A stretch of DNA of 64,000 nt from Acidihalobacter yilgarnensis (GCF_001753245.1 NZ_CP017415.1:682001-746000); one strand, 5' to 3'. Counted from the first letter of the stretch, positions 47,857-61,259 are shown. The notes: a model not told the origin generated them from the sequence alone. Numbers and translations: made by a program.

Positions 47857-48599
47857 CCGGCACGGATCTCGTCGTCCACGATGTGGCCGTCGACGAAGCG
47901 TACGAGCCGCTTTGCGCGCGCGCCGACGTTTGCGTCGTGGGTGACCACAATCAGGGTGATGCCGCGTGCGTTGAGAGCTTCCAGAATATCGATCACGTCA
48001 CTGCCGGAGGCGCTGTCAAGGTTGCCGGTGGGTTCGTCGGCCAGGATCACCTCGGGCTCCATGATGGTGGCACGGGCGATGGCCACGCGTTGGCGCTGCC
48101 CGCCGGAGAGCTGCTCAGGGCGGTGTCTAGCGCGATCACTGAGACCCAGATTATCGAGTGCCTGCTGCACACGAGGGCGGCGTACGACCGCTGGTATACC
48201 GCCTAGGATCAGTGGTAGCTCGATATTTTCGTAGGCAGTCAGGCGCGGGATCAGGTGAAAGAATTGGAACACGAAGCCGATCTTGCGGTGGCGCACGGCC
48301 GACTGGCTGGCGTCGCCGAGCGTGGTCGTTTCCACGCCGTCGAGCAGGTATTGACCCGTGCTGGGGCGGTCGAGCAGGCCCAGGATGTTTAACAGCGTCG
48401 ATTTGCCGGAACCGGAAGGCCCCATGATGGCGATGTATTCGCCGCGGACGATGCGCAAACTGACATCCTGCAAGGCATGCACGGTTTCGTCGCCCAGGCG
48501 GAAGCTACGGCAGAGGCCGTTAAGCGCGATGACCGGCGTGTCTACATCCGCCTCGGTTGCTTGGGCCAGTCCGGGGGATTGCGGGGCGCTAAAGGCCAT
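47853..48599 (-). CDS. MacB/LolD-type ABC transporter ATPase
   Basis: 248-aa ATPase with Walker A GPSGSGKSTLLN, signature LSGGQRQRVAIARA and Walker B ILADEPTGNLD. ATG at 48599 is used rather than a TTG at 48620; both overlap the end of the fusion-protein gene. Energises the two permeases encoded next. Confidence 0.92.
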   Translation of the reverse strand: MAFSAPQSPGLAQATEADVDTPVIALNGLCRSFRLGDETVHALQDVSLRIVRGEYIAIMGPSGSGKSTLLNILGLLDRPSTGQYLLDGVETTTLGDASQSAVRHRKIGFVFQFFHLIPRLTAYENIELPLILGGIPAVVRRPRVQQALDNLGLSDRARHRPEQLSGGQRQRVAIARATIMEPEVILADEPTGNLDSASGSDVIDILEALNARGITLIVVTHDANVGARAKRLVRFVDGHIVDDEIRAG

Positions 48600-49746
48600 C
48601 GGTAGGCTCGATCCGCGCAAGGGCGCCGTCGATGATGCCCTTTCGATCGACGTTGGTGACGACTTGTTCGCCCGCTTTCAACCCGGAGAGGACTTCGGTC
48701 CAGGCCCAGTTGGCGATGCCGGGCTTGAAGCGGGTCAGGTGCAGGATGTGTTCGTCGGGGTCGTAGACGTACACCTGATCACCGTTGATCACGGCCTCGG
48801 TGGGTATGCGCAGCACGTCTTTACGCGACTGCAGGATGATTTCCACGTCGGCGCTGTAGCCGGCCAGTAACTGCTTAGGGTCGCTTCCGTGGGCGAAGCG
48901 CACGTCCACGTCGACCGTGCGCGCCTGTTTCTCAAGATCGACCACGTAGGCGCCGATACGCGATACCGAGCCCTCGAAGTGTCGTTTACCGAAGGCGTCG
49001 AGGGTGATGCGCACGGGCAGGCCAACGCGCACCTTGGTGGCATCCACCTCGTCGATCGGTGCCGCGACGTAGAAACAGCTGTTGTCGATCAGGTCGATGA
49101 CCGGCGGGGTGGGTATGCCGGGTGGCGAGGGCGTGACATATTCGTTGACCTCGCCGTTGATCTCGGCGACGACACCGGCAAACGGGGCGGTTAGCACGGT
49201 ACGCGCGAGGTTGGCCTGAGCCAGGTCGATGCGCGCCACGGCGGCCTGGCTGCTGGCCGTGGCTGCCTCGCAGTCAGCGGCGCGGGCCTGTGCGGCACTC
49301 TCTGCCTTGTCCGTCTGTTCGGCGGAGACCATGCCACGTCGGCGCAGCGTGGTCTGGCGGCCAGCCTCGCGGGCGGCGACTGCGGCCTGTAGGCAGACCG
49401 AGCGCGCCTGCGCCGCGGCGACCTGCGCGTCGTCGCGGGCTAGGGCGAGCTGCGCCTTGAGGTCGGCGTTCCAGAGGCTGAGCAGTTTTTGACCACGGTC
49501 CACGTGCTCGCCCTTGTGCACGTCGAGTTGTTCGATTTGTCCGCCGGTGCCAGGCGAGAGCTTGGCGCGCCGGCAGGCCTTGACGGTGCCGGCGCGGGTA
49601 TTGCTGACGGTCGCCTCGACCAGACCTGCCTTGACCGGTTGGACGGTGACGGTAACGGGGTTGGGACGAGACAGCCAGATGGCCAGGGCGGCGACTACGA
49701 CCAGGATCAGGAGCAGGATCAGATAACGGGGGCGAAATAGGCGCAT
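48589..49746 (-). CDS. HlyD/MacA-type periplasmic membrane-fusion protein
   Basis: 385 aa: inner-membrane anchor LILLLILVVVAALAIWLS, lipoyl/barrel-sandwich half near residue 40-85, an alpha-hairpin rich in Ala/Gln (~95-170), then second barrel and membrane-proximal domain. ATG at 49746 has GGGAGA upstream; the longer frame has no site. It bridges the ABC permeases to an outer-membrane channel. Substrate unknown. Confidence 0.9.
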   Translation of the reverse strand: MRLFRPRYLILLLILVVVAALAIWLSRPNPVTVTVQPVKAGLVEATVSNTRAGTVKACRRAKLSPGTGGQIEQLDVHKGEHVDRGQKLLSLWNADLKAQLALARDDAQVAAAQARSVCLQAAVAAREAGRQTTLRRRGMVSAEQTDKAESAAQARAADCEAATASSQAAVARIDLAQANLARTVLTAPFAGVVAEINGEVNEYVTPSPPGIPTPPVIDLIDNSCFYVAAPIDEVDATKVRVGLPVRITLDAFGKRHFEGSVSRIGAYVVDLEKQARTVDVDVRFAHGSDPKQLLAGYSADVEIILQSRKDVLRIPTEAVINGDQVYVYDPDEHILHLTRFKPGIANWAWTEVLSGLKAGEQVVTNVDRKGIIDGALARIEPTDGL

Positions 49747-49818
49747 GGCGTCTCCCTGGGGGGGCTGCCAGTTCAAGCCTAGTCCCCCAGGGCGCCTCAC
49801 GCCATGATTTGGATCAGC

Positions 49819-50148
49819 CTAGCCCTCGGCCTTGGGCACGGCCTTGATTGAGTAGTAGAGGTCCTGTTCGACGATGGTGAACAGGCGGTCGATGTTCGGA
49901 TGTGCGCCGGGATTCGTACGGGCGTCGTCGGTATGCTCGGCGAACAGGGCGAGCGCCTCTTCGGCGGCCTTGGGCGTCAGTCCACCGTGCTTGACGGCGA
50001 CCTCGTAGTAGACGGCCAGCGCACCCTGGCTACCGGGACGGTTCTCGATCACGAAGGCGGGCTCGTAGCCATCGGCATAGCCTTCCAGCGCGGCAAGGCG
50101 GTCATGCGGCTGCTTGAGTGCCTTGAGGTTTTCATCGAAGCGGGACAT
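49819..50148 (-). CDS. DUF2322-like small protein
   Basis: 109-aa soluble protein with VIENRPGSQGALAVYYEV and HTDDARTNPGAHPNIDRL, which resemble the IENxPG and AEHTxDAxxxPGxHPNIDRL segments I associate with the DUF2322 family. No catalytic residues are evident and no function is known. It stands alone between an exporter operon and the divergent IMPase gene. Confidence 0.65.
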   Translation of the reverse strand: MSRFDENLKALKQPHDRLAALEGYADGYEPAFVIENRPGSQGALAVYYEVAVKHGGLTPKAAEEALALFAEHTDDARTNPGAHPNIDRLFTIVEQDLYYSIKAVPKAEG

Positions 50149-50262
50149 GGCGGGAGGCTTCTCCGTCCGTGGGTTGGATGCGCAGTGTAGTGAGGCCGGC
50201 GCGACGGCTCAAGCGCGGCGCGGCTGTTACAATGCGCCGAACCGTTCATGCAAGGATCCCCC

Positions 50263-51036
50263 ATGGAACAAAGCCTCCATCTGCAGACCGCACTGGCTGC
50301 CGCGCGTGCCGCCGAGGACGTGATCCGTCGATATTGGGACGAGGGTGTCGAAGTACGCCTCAAGGCCGATCAAAGCCCCGTGACCGAGGCGGATGTGGCG
50401 GCCGAACAGGTGATTCGGCAGGTGATTTTGGAGGCCTTTCCGACGCATGGCTTCTATGGTGAGGAGACCGGCCGTACCCGTGAGGGTGCGGAATACACCT
50501 GGCTGATCGACCCTATCGATGGCACCAAGAGCTTCATCCGCCGGACACCGTTCTTCTCGACCCAAATTGCGCTGATGCGCGGCGACAGCCTACTACTCGG
50601 GGTATCCAATGCGCCGCTGTATGGCGAGATGGCCTGGGCCGAGCGCGGCGGTGGCGCGTTCGTCAATGGCCAGTCGATGCGTACCGGCGAGGTAACGACG
50701 CTGGCGGACGCGGCGATTTCGCTCGGTAACATCAAGACCTTGGCGCAAGGCGAGGGCTGGGCACGCCTGGGTGGCATCGTCGCGGGCGTCAACCGCACGC
50801 GCGGCTATGGCGATTTCTGCCATTACCACATGCTCGCCGCCGGCCAGCTCGACCTTGTGATCGAATCCGATCTCAATATCCTCGACGTCGCCGCGCTTTC
50901 GGTGATCGTGGAGGAAGCCGGCGGTGTATTCACCACGCTGGACGGTCTATCGCTCGATCTTGAAACCAGCAGCGTGCTGGCCGCGGGCACGCCGGCGCTA
51001 CATGCGCTGGCACTTGAGCGTCTGAGCGCGGGTTGA
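50263..51036 (+). CDS. Inositol monophosphatase-family phosphatase (HisN-like)
   Basis: 257-aa Mg2+-dependent phosphatase with metal residues in SPVTEADVAAEQ, FYGEETG and WLIDPIDGTKSFIRRTPF, and the C-terminal LNILDVAALSVIVEEAGG. The sequence is closest by eye to histidinol-phosphate phosphatases of the IMPase family, but inositol or PAP phosphatase cannot be excluded. ATG 50263 has AAGGA at good spacing. Confidence 0.8.
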   Translation: MEQSLHLQTALAAARAAEDVIRRYWDEGVEVRLKADQSPVTEADVAAEQVIRQVILEAFPTHGFYGEETGRTREGAEYTWLIDPIDGTKSFIRRTPFFSTQIALMRGDSLLLGVSNAPLYGEMAWAERGGGAFVNGQSMRTGEVTTLADAAISLGNIKTLAQGEGWARLGGIVAGVNRTRGYGDFCHYHMLAAGQLDLVIESDLNILDVAALSVIVEEAGGVFTTLDGLSLDLETSSVLAAGTPALHALALERLSAG

Positions 51037-51271
51037 ATACGCCGCGTCGGTCGTCTCGGCCATCCGTTGAGCACGGCAGACTGCGGCAATATGCCATCTG
51101 GCAAGAGGCGTCCTTAAGGCCTAATCTGAACGGGTATCACCAGTCGAGCTAACGAAGCGAGGGGGCGGAATACCGCGAGGCGGTGTACTGGCCCGTCGGG
51201 CGGCCCGGCAGGCGGACTCGGATGGATGGGTGGCGGTGCCTTGGTCCTCCTCCCAGAGGGTGCCGGCCTTT

Positions 51272-51907
51272 TCAGGCCTCCCGTCCGAGGTCGCCTGCCA
51301 GGCCGCCCGGCGCTGGCGGACGTAGATTCCAGGCCAGCAGCGCCGATTCGCCGTGCAGTCGGCCGAGCAGGCCAAGGGCGCCGGAATCCAGCCCGAGGCG
51401 AGCACCGAGGCGAATGTCCTCTCCCAACCAACGTGCCGCCATGGCGCGCAGCAGATGCCCGTGCGCGAAGGCCAGCACTGGGCCGCCACGCCGTGCTCTG
51501 ATGCGTGCGATCAATCCATCCACGCGAGCAGATACCGCCATGGGGCTCTCGCCTTCGGCCCCGGCGCCGCCCGCCACGAAAACCGTCCAGCCCGGTGATT
51601 CGCTATGGATCTCGGGAGTTGTCATGCCCTCATAGTCGCCATAATCCCACTCGCGCAGCTCGGACACCACGCGTGCCCCAACATAGCCACAGGCATCCGC
51701 AGTTTCGCGCGCTCGGCGCAGCGGGCTGGTCCAGACCGCGACGGGCGACCAGCGCGCTAACCAGGGGCGCAGGCGTTCGGCCTCCGCTCGGCCTGCCGGC
51801 GTCAGGCCGAGATCGGTATGCGAGGTGTGTCGACCGGTGACGCTCCAGGGCGTTGCACCGTGCCGCACGACGATCAGATCGAGTTGTTCCGTGAGCTCGC
51901 TGGGCAT
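51272..51907 (-). CDS. Histidine phosphatase / phosphoglycerate mutase-like protein
   Basis: 211 aa with RHG motif (VVRHGATPWSVTGRHTSHTD), SPLRRARETA and a second catalytic His in FAHGHLLR. Segments REWDYGDYEGM fit an alpha-ribazole or 2,3-PGA-type phosphatase; the substrate is unclear. ATG at 51907 preferred to an upstream TTG. Not closely related by eye to the phosphatase at 40139. Confidence 0.82.
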   Translation of the reverse strand: MPSELTEQLDLIVVRHGATPWSVTGRHTSHTDLGLTPAGRAEAERLRPWLARWSPVAVWTSPLRRARETADACGYVGARVVSELREWDYGDYEGMTTPEIHSESPGWTVFVAGGAGAEGESPMAVSARVDGLIARIRARRGGPVLAFAHGHLLRAMAARWLGEDIRLGARLGLDSGALGLLGRLHGESALLAWNLRPPAPGGLAGDLGREA

Positions 51908-51970
51908 GGTCGTTCCCGCCAATGATGTGAACCTTGGACTGTGGGATGGTCACGGGGTTCGCGCCCGGAT

Positions 51971-52687
51971 TCAGTCCGTTGAGAAGGGGCGGTCGCAGCG
52001 CTGCCAGTATTCGTTGCTGTAGAACTCCAGGGGGCGGAAGCGGTTTTTGTAGCGCATCTTCGGTGATTCGTCGATCCAGTAGCCGAGATAGACGTAATCG
52101 AGCCCGCGGCGACGCGCCTCGGCTACCTGAGTCAGGATGGCGTAGGTGCCGAGCGAGCGCTCGGATTCGTCCGGCGAAAAGAAGGTGTAGTTGGCCGACA
52201 GTCCGTCATTGAGCTGATCGGTGACCGCTACCGCAAGCAGCCGGTCGTTGGTGCGAAACAGCATGAATTCGGTTTCCACGCCTGGGGTGCAGAGGAATTC
52301 ACGGAAGGAATCCGGCGTGGGTTTGTCCATGCCGCCGCCGGTATGGCGGTGCTTGAGGTAGGCGCGATAGAGCCGGAACAGCTCTTCGCTGTAATGAGGC
52401 GGGTGACATTCGAGCACGAGGTCTTCATTGCGGGCCTGACAGCGCCGCTGAGCCCGATTGAGGCGGAAGTCGTCCACCGGAATGCGCACCGCGATGCAGG
52501 ACTGACAGCCAGGGCATTCAGGTCGGTAGACGAATACGCCGCTGCGCCGAAAGCCCAGGCGAAACAGGTCGCTGAGGGTGGGCTGATCGATGGACATGCC
52601 GGGATCGGTCACCACATCCACCGCGCTGCGCTCGGGCAGGTAGGGACAGGGGTGCGGAATGGTTGCGTAGAACCTCAGGCGCTTCAT
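51971..52687 (-). CDS. bpt: Aspartate/glutamate leucyltransferase
   Basis: Adds Leu from Leu-tRNA to N-terminal Asp or Glu in the bacterial N-end rule. 238 aa with PHPCPYLPERSAVDVV, the Cys set CPGCQSC, RRSGVFVYRPECPGC, GYWIDESPKMRYKNRFRPLE. This is the usual length and motif set. The partner Aat (leucyl/phenylalanyl-tRNA protein transferase), often adjacent, is not in this window. Confidence 0.92.
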   Translation of the reverse strand: MKRLRFYATIPHPCPYLPERSAVDVVTDPGMSIDQPTLSDLFRLGFRRSGVFVYRPECPGCQSCIAVRIPVDDFRLNRAQRRCQARNEDLVLECHPPHYSEELFRLYRAYLKHRHTGGGMDKPTPDSFREFLCTPGVETEFMLFRTNDRLLAVAVTDQLNDGLSANYTFFSPDESERSLGTYAILTQVAEARRRGLDYVYLGYWIDESPKMRYKNRFRPLEFYSNEYWQRCDRPFSTD

Positions 52688-52921
52688 GTCGATCGCGCCG
52701 GGTTCACATCTTCTTCGCTGGGGGTTGTCCGCATAATCTCCCTCCTTCGATCAGAGCATAGTTCCGGCAATCCGGTTCCGTGTGCATGAGGTGCGGACCC
52801 TTGGCGGTTGATCAGAATATTTGAGCGAGTTGTTGCGAAAACGTCATGCTTGTCCCCTTTTCGCCGTTTTATCCTGGCCGGGTACTTGTCATCGTACTAT
52901 CCCATTCTGGAGGAGATCGCC

Positions 52922-53542
52922 ATGTCCGTGAAGGTTCAAGTCGTTTTCTACAGCATGTACGGCCACATTTATCAAATGGCGGAGGCGATTGCCCAGGGCG
53001 CGCGCGAGGCCGGGGCGGAGGTCGAACTGTACCGGGTGCCCGAGCTGGTCCCCGATGCGGTGCTGGAGCAGTACGGCGCCAAACAGGCGCAGACTGCGTA
53101 TGCCCATATACCGGTCATTCAGCCGGATCAGCTGGCCGAGGCGGATGCCGTGATTTTCGGTACACCGACACGCTTCGGCATGATGTGCGCGCAGATGCGA
53201 AATTTTCTCGATCAGACCGGTGGCTTGTGGATGCAGGGCAAGTTGATTGGCAAAATCGGCAGCGTCTTTACCTCCACGGGTACGCAGCATGGTGGTCACG
53301 AGACTACCATCACCAGCTTCCATACCACCTTATTGCACCAGGGCATGATCATTGTCGGCGTGCCCTATAGCGAGCAGGGGCTGACCAACATGAACGAGAT
53401 TACCGGCGGCTCGCCTTATGGTGCCGGTACGCTTGCCGGTGCGGATGGCTCTCGGCTGCCGAGCGAGAACGAGCTGAACATCGCCCGCTTCCAGGGCAAT
53501 CACGTCGCGGGCATTGCCGCGCGGCTCAAGGCCGGTTGCTAA
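52922..53542 (+). CDS. wrbA: NAD(P)H:quinone oxidoreductase WrbA
   Basis: Flavodoxin-like tetrameric FMN protein (206 aa). FMN-binding segments are [27 protein letters not shown] and [17 protein letters not shown] 52922 follows GGAGGA; upstream in-frame ATGs have no such site and no domain. Two-electron quinone reduction, so oxidative-stress defence. Confidence 0.93.
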   Translation: MSVKVQVVFYSMYGHIYQMAEAIAQGAREAGAEVELYRVPELVPDAVLEQYGAKQAQTAYAHIPVIQPDQLAEADAVIFGTPTRFGMMCAQMRNFLDQTGGLWMQGKLIGKIGSVFTSTGTQHGGHETTITSFHTTLLHQGMIIVGVPYSEQGLTNMNEITGGSPYGAGTLAGADGSRLPSENELNIARFQGNHVAGIAARLKAGC

Positions 53543-53552
53543 ACGACGTTGG

Positions 53553-53581
53553 ACTGGCCGGCCCGACCAGGGCCGACCAGT
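53553..53581 (+). other. GC-rich hairpin after wrbA
   Basis: ACTGGCCGGCCC (53553-53564) / GGGCCGACCAGT (53570-53581) pair with one mismatch around a five-base loop. No T-tract follows, so it may act as a weak or factor-dependent terminator between wrbA and metH. Confidence 0.5.
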
Positions 53582-53630
53582 GGACGCATGCTAGAATCCA
53601 GCGTCTTTTCTTGCCAATGCAGCCGTGCCA

Positions 53631-57326
<3,696 letters not shown>

Positions 57327-57338
57327 GCGGGGCGCGTG

Positions 57339-57935
57339 ATGGAACGCCAGCGCTGCGCCTGGGCCTATGAAACCTCGCCCCACGAGATCGCCTATCACGA
57401 CACCGAATGGGGCGTGCCCGCCTACGGCGAGCGGCAGTTGTTTGAAATGCTGATCCTCGAGGGCGCGCAGGCGGGCCTATCGTGGCGCACCATCCTGGAC
57501 AAGCGCGAGGGCTACCGCCGCGCCTTTGCGGGCTTCGATCCCGAGCAGATGATTAGATTTTCGCCCGAGCGCCGCGCTGAACTATTGCTGGATGCGGGTA
57601 TCGTACGTAACCGACTGAAGATTGATGCGAGCTTTTCCAATGCGAGCGCGCTGCTTGCGCTACGCGACCGCGGCGTCGATTTGGCTGGATATCTATGGGG
57701 TTTCGTAGACGGCCAGTCGGTGCATAATCATTGGCGCGAGCCGGCCGATGTGCCGGTGACGACGCCGGCCTCCGAGGCCATGAGTCGCGATCTCAAGCGC
57801 TGCGGCTTCCGCTTCGTCGGCCCGACGATCTGCTATGCCTTCATGCAGGCGGTGGGCATGGTCAACGATCACCTGATCGGCTGCTTCCGGCATGCCGAGA
57901 TCAGCGCCGGCGCGACCCGCGCGAAACCGACCTGA
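57339..57935 (+). CDS. tag: DNA-3-methyladenine glycosylase I
   Basis: Base-excision glycosylase (198 aa) removing 3-methyladenine. Starts RCAWAYETSPHEIAYHDTEW with zinc Cys/His, has the tryptophan pocket FEMLILEGAQAGLSW, and CGFRFVGPTICYAFMQA. C-terminal zinc ligands in DHLIGCFRH. ATG 57339 preferred to the adjacent GTG 57336. 12 bases after metH. Confidence 0.94.
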   Translation: MERQRCAWAYETSPHEIAYHDTEWGVPAYGERQLFEMLILEGAQAGLSWRTILDKREGYRRAFAGFDPEQMIRFSPERRAELLLDAGIVRNRLKIDASFSNASALLALRDRGVDLAGYLWGFVDGQSVHNHWREPADVPVTTPASEAMSRDLKRCGFRFVGPTICYAFMQAVGMVNDHLIGCFRHAEISAGATRAKPT

Positions 57936-58006
57936 CACCGCGACGCGCTATCCTGGTGCTATAGCCGTCCGGTATTTCCCCAACTCACTCGAACGAGGCA
58001 TTGCGA

Positions 58007-58432
58007 ATGTATAACGTGTTCAAACCCGAGCAACCCGTCGGCCTGATGGACTTCGTCAAGGCCGCCAAGTCTTGCGTAAGCGAGGTCGACCCGGCCGGGT
58101 TGCTGCGTCTGAAGCAAGACAAGCCGGATCTGCTGATCGTAGACGTGCGCGAATCCTCCGAGCACGAACAAGGTCACATCGAGGGCGCACATCTGGTGCC
58201 GCGCGGCATCATCGAGGCCGCTGCCGATCCGGCTTATCCGAATCACGATCCGGTACTGGCAGGGGCACGCGGGCGTCCCGTGGTGGCCTATTGCGCGACT
58301 GGTGGCCGTTCTGCGATGGCCGCCGCGGTACTGCAGATGATGGGCTTCGGCGAGGTCTACAGCCTCGTTGGCGGCTACAGCGGTTGGGCTCAAGCCGGTC
58401 ATCCGGTGGTGCACGAGGCGCGCTTCGTCTGA
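58007..58432 (+). CDS. Rhodanese-like sulfurtransferase
   Basis: 141-aa single rhodanese domain. Signature IVDVRESSEHEQGHIEGAHLVPRG and active-site loop YCATGGRSAMAA. Cytoplasmic. ATG 58007 follows GAGG; an alternative ATG 6 bases earlier is weaker. Related in layout to the rhodanese at 19940-20350. Confidence 0.85.
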   Translation: MYNVFKPEQPVGLMDFVKAAKSCVSEVDPAGLLRLKQDKPDLLIVDVRESSEHEQGHIEGAHLVPRGIIEAAADPAYPNHDPVLAGARGRPVVAYCATGGRSAMAAAVLQMMGFGEVYSLVGGYSGWAQAGHPVVHEARFV

Positions 58433-58475
58433 GGCGTTTAGCGCACACCCATCCATCCGGGAAGGAGATCACGAC

Positions 58476-59138
58476 ATGCAGGCGGATTTCTGGCTTGAGC
58501 GTTGGCAGAATCAGCAGATCGGGTTCCACCAGGACCGGGTGAATGCCCATCTGGAAACATACTGGCCCTCATTAAGCGTGCCTGCGGGTGCTGCCGTGCT
58601 CGTGCCCCTGTGCGGCAAGAGCCGCGACATGCTTTGGTTGGCGGGGCAGGGCCATCGGGTGATCGGCGTTGAGCTCAGCCCGTTGGCCGCCGAGGCATTT
58701 TTCGCGGAAAACGGATTGTCGCCCTCGGTGAAGCGGGAAGGTGCCTTCGAGGTCTATCGGGTGGGTGAGATCGAAATTCGTTGTGGGGATTTCTTCGACC
58801 TGTCGTCTGCGGATCTGGCCGGCGTGCAAGCCGTTTATGATCGGGCTTCGCTGGTCGCATTGCCATCGGAGATGCGCCAGCGTTATGCGGCGCATCTTGC
58901 CGACTTGATGCCTGTTGCGGCCCAGGTGCTGTTGATCACCTTCGATTACCCGCAGGCCGAGATGCAGGGCCCGCCCTTTGCCGTGAATGAGGACGAGGTG
59001 CATCGACTCTACGACGCGCGCTTCGAGGTCGCTTCGCTTGTCAGCAAGGACGTGCTCGCGGAAAACGAACGTTTCCAGCGTGCGGGACTGACGCGCATGA
59101 GCGAGCGTGTGTTTAACCTGCGTCGTCGTGCAGATTGA
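58476..59138 (+). CDS. tpm: Thiopurine S-methyltransferase family protein
   Basis: SAM-dependent methyltransferase (220 aa) of the bacterial TPMT family: FWLERWQNQQIGFHQD, VLVPLCGKSRDMLWLAGQG and VYDRASLVALPSEMRQRYA. Bacterial homologues methylate thiols and can volatilise selenite or tellurite. ATG 58476 has AAGGAGA; a longer upstream start overlaps the rhodanese gene. Confidence 0.9.
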   Translation: MQADFWLERWQNQQIGFHQDRVNAHLETYWPSLSVPAGAAVLVPLCGKSRDMLWLAGQGHRVIGVELSPLAAEAFFAENGLSPSVKREGAFEVYRVGEIEIRCGDFFDLSSADLAGVQAVYDRASLVALPSEMRQRYAAHLADLMPVAAQVLLITFDYPQAEMQGPPFAVNEDEVHRLYDARFEVASLVSKDVLAENERFQRAGLTRMSERVFNLRRRAD

Positions 59139-59252
59139 GCGGCTGGAGGGCAATGCGCTAAAACTACAGGGTGTATCGATCGTTGGGTGGGTTGCTCAAA
59201 ATTGGCGGCGTCCCGAGGAGATAACGGACGAGTAAGCCGGCTGTGGTGGTGA

Positions 59253-59890
59253 CTAGCCAGCCTGGGCCAATGTCAGCCCCGCGTTCAGGAAGATCAGCGC
59301 GGCGTAGAGCATGATGGCGGTGACCACGACATTGATCGCCCGCCAGACCGGCGGGCGCGTCAGCCAGCGCGAGAGGGTTGCCGCGAGCAAGGTTACGCCG
59401 AAAAACCAGATGACCGAGCCGCTGATGGCACCGCCGGCGAAGGCGGCCCGCTCATCACCCTGGTAGCGCAGCGCGAAGGTGCCGAGCAGCACTGCGGTGT
59501 CCAGCCAGGCGTGCGGGTTGAGCCAGCTCAAGGCTAGGGCGTTGAGCACGATGCCGCGTCGCGGGGGAGAGGGGCGTCATCGTCGGCGTCGAGCGCCAGT
59601 GCCTGCTTGGCGCGAATCGCATCGCGTGCGGCGTGGAATGCGTGATGCCCAAGAAACAGGGCGCCGGCGAAATAGAACGCGGTTTCCAGACGTGGACTGG
59701 CCTGGATCACGGCGCCGAGTCCGGCCACGCCCAGCATAATCAACCCGACGTCGCTCAAGCTGCAGATCGAAGCAATCAGCCAGTGATGTTCGCGCCGGAT
59801 GGCCTGCCTCAGGACATAGGCGTTTTGGGCGCCGATGGCAACGATTAGGCTGAGGCCCAGAAGGAGGCCGTTGGTATAGCTGCTGAACAT
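59253..59890 (-). pseudogene. LysE/ArgO-family amino-acid exporter, single-base frameshift
   Basis: From ATG 59890 the frame reads MFSSYTNGLLLGLSLIVAIG and on for 118 aa, then ends early at 59534. The second half begins IVLNALALSWLNPHAWLDT and continues to 59253 in the -1 frame. The joined protein would be about 212 aa with six membrane helices, the normal size of LysE/ArgO exporters of basic amino acids. One extra C on the minus strand, at the G5 run 59563-59567 (or G4 59571-59574 on plus), would restore it. Confidence 0.85.
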
Positions 59891-60013
59891 GAAATTCTCG
59901 GGCGCTGCGCGGGGGACGATTTTAGCAGCTGGTACGACGGCTGGGTGGCGAACGGTGGCCTACGCGGTCGTCGGCGACTAATCTGATAATACGTCCGAGT
60001 CGAGGAATTGCCG

Positions 60014-60418
60014 ATGGCCTTTGAGGACCTCTATCGATTGAGCGCCCATGCCGTCATCACCGATGACGGTGGGCGGATTCTGATGCTCAAGGCGGACTAC
60101 GCCGATTATCGCTGGGGGCTGCCGGGAGGCGCCGTCGATCCCGGCGAAACACTGATCGAGACGCTGGTGCGCGAGTGCCGGGAAGAACTGGCTTGCGAGG
60201 TCGAAGTGGCGTATTTGAGCGGAATCTATTATCACGCAGCGGTCAATTCGCACTCCGCGATCTATCGGGCACGGCTGCATTTGCCGGCAACGATCATGCT
60301 CAGCGACGAACATTCGGAGTGGGGCTATTTTCCGCCGGAGACGCTCAGCCCGGTGCAGCGGCAGCGGGTGATGGCGTGTCTGAATTTTTGCGGTGAGGTC
60401 GCGTACGCGGCCTTTTGA
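60014..60418 (+). CDS. Nudix hydrolase
   Basis: 134-aa Nudix protein. The box GGAVDPGETLIETLVRECREEL matches GX5EX7REUXEEXGU except for a changed tail after REEL. ATG 60014 follows GAGGA. The substrate is unknown; nucleoside diphosphate derivatives are typical. Convergent with the barrel-protein gene, with a GC hairpin between them. Confidence 0.85.
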   Translation: MAFEDLYRLSAHAVITDDGGRILMLKADYADYRWGLPGGAVDPGETLIETLVRECREELACEVEVAYLSGIYYHAAVNSHSAIYRARLHLPATIMLSDEHSEWGYFPPETLSPVQRQRVMACLNFCGEVAYAAF

Positions 60419-60447
60419 GCGCCGCACCGCGGGACGGTGCGGCGCTC
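60417..60447. other. GC-rich hairpin between convergent genes
   Basis: Perfect 13-bp stem GAGCGCCGCACCG (60417-60429) / CGGTGCGGCGCTC (60435-60447) with a five-base loop. It overlaps the Nudix stop region and sits between two gene ends, so a bidirectional terminator is likely although no T-tract follows on either strand. Confidence 0.6.
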
Positions 60448-60455
60448 CCGACGAA

Positions 60456-61259
60456 TTAGAAGACGATCTGGCCGCCGAAACCGATACCGTAGCGCGCACT
60501 GCCGTTGCTCAGTCCCTTGTCGATATAGAGCTGGAAGCCGCTACCCTGAGTGGTGACGTTGTGATTCCAGGCGACGATTACGTCGGCCGGGCCTGCATAG
60601 CCCTTCTGCTCCGATTGCGAGCCGGCGAACATCGCGGTGAGGATGTTGGATTGCGAGCGGGGTAAGACGTAACTCGCGCCGAAGTCGTAGGTGGCGATAT
60701 TCTGCAGGCTGGAGTTTGCGGGTTTGCCCACCAGACGGTAGCCGACGTGCGCGAAGGGGAAGGTGTAGCCGCCGGCGCGCCCGTCGAAGCCGACGCCGAA
60801 TTCGTAATCGTTGTGACCGGAGCCGAGGCCGGCGGAGTGCGAGGCCGTGGCAATCTTTACCTTGGCGTAGGGATGCACGCCCACGTGCCCGTTGCTGGCA
60901 TGCGTGGCCGAATAGCGAACCGTGATCCAGGTGTCACCCATGCCGGAGGCTGAGCGTGTCTGCGTCTGTCCGCCGCGCGTGGACAGGTTGCTGCCGGCCA
61001 GCGTAGCCCCTTGCGGTAGGCCGGTGACCGATTCGTAGGGAATGGTCAGCTTGATGCGCAGGCGATCTTTACGATACTGGATATAGGTCGGCAGGTAGAA
61101 AATGTTGATGGTGTTGGCGGTGCCGTAGGTACCGGAGAAATAGGCGGGAACGCTGCCAACCGTCAACTGGGCATCCTTGGCCTGCGCGATGGGGGCCAGC
61201 AGCGCAGTGCTGAGGACCGAGGTGGCCAGTATGGCCGTCGTCCGGAAAGTTGTCGTCAT
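60456..61259 (-). CDS. Outer-membrane beta-barrel protein (transporter-like)
   Basis: 267 aa with a signal peptide (MTTTFRTTAILATSVLSTAL, cut near AQA) and a C-terminal phenylalanine, typical of outer-membrane barrels. Many short alternating hydrophobic/glycine strands. Parts (IFYLPTYIQYRKDRLRIK, KLTIPYESVTG) recall the MetA-pathway-of-phenol-degradation / FadL-like family often labelled OM transporter. Substrate unknown. Confidence 0.7.
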   Translation of the reverse strand: MTTTFRTTAILATSVLSTALLAPIAQAKDAQLTVGSVPAYFSGTYGTANTINIFYLPTYIQYRKDRLRIKLTIPYESVTGLPQGATLAGSNLSTRGGQTQTRSASGMGDTWITVRYSATHASNGHVGVHPYAKVKIATASHSAGLGSGHNDYEFGVGFDGRAGGYTFPFAHVGYRLVGKPANSSLQNIATYDFGASYVLPRSQSNILTAMFAGSQSEQKGYAGPADVIVAWNHNVTTQGSGFQLYIDKGLSNGSARYGIGFGGQIVF

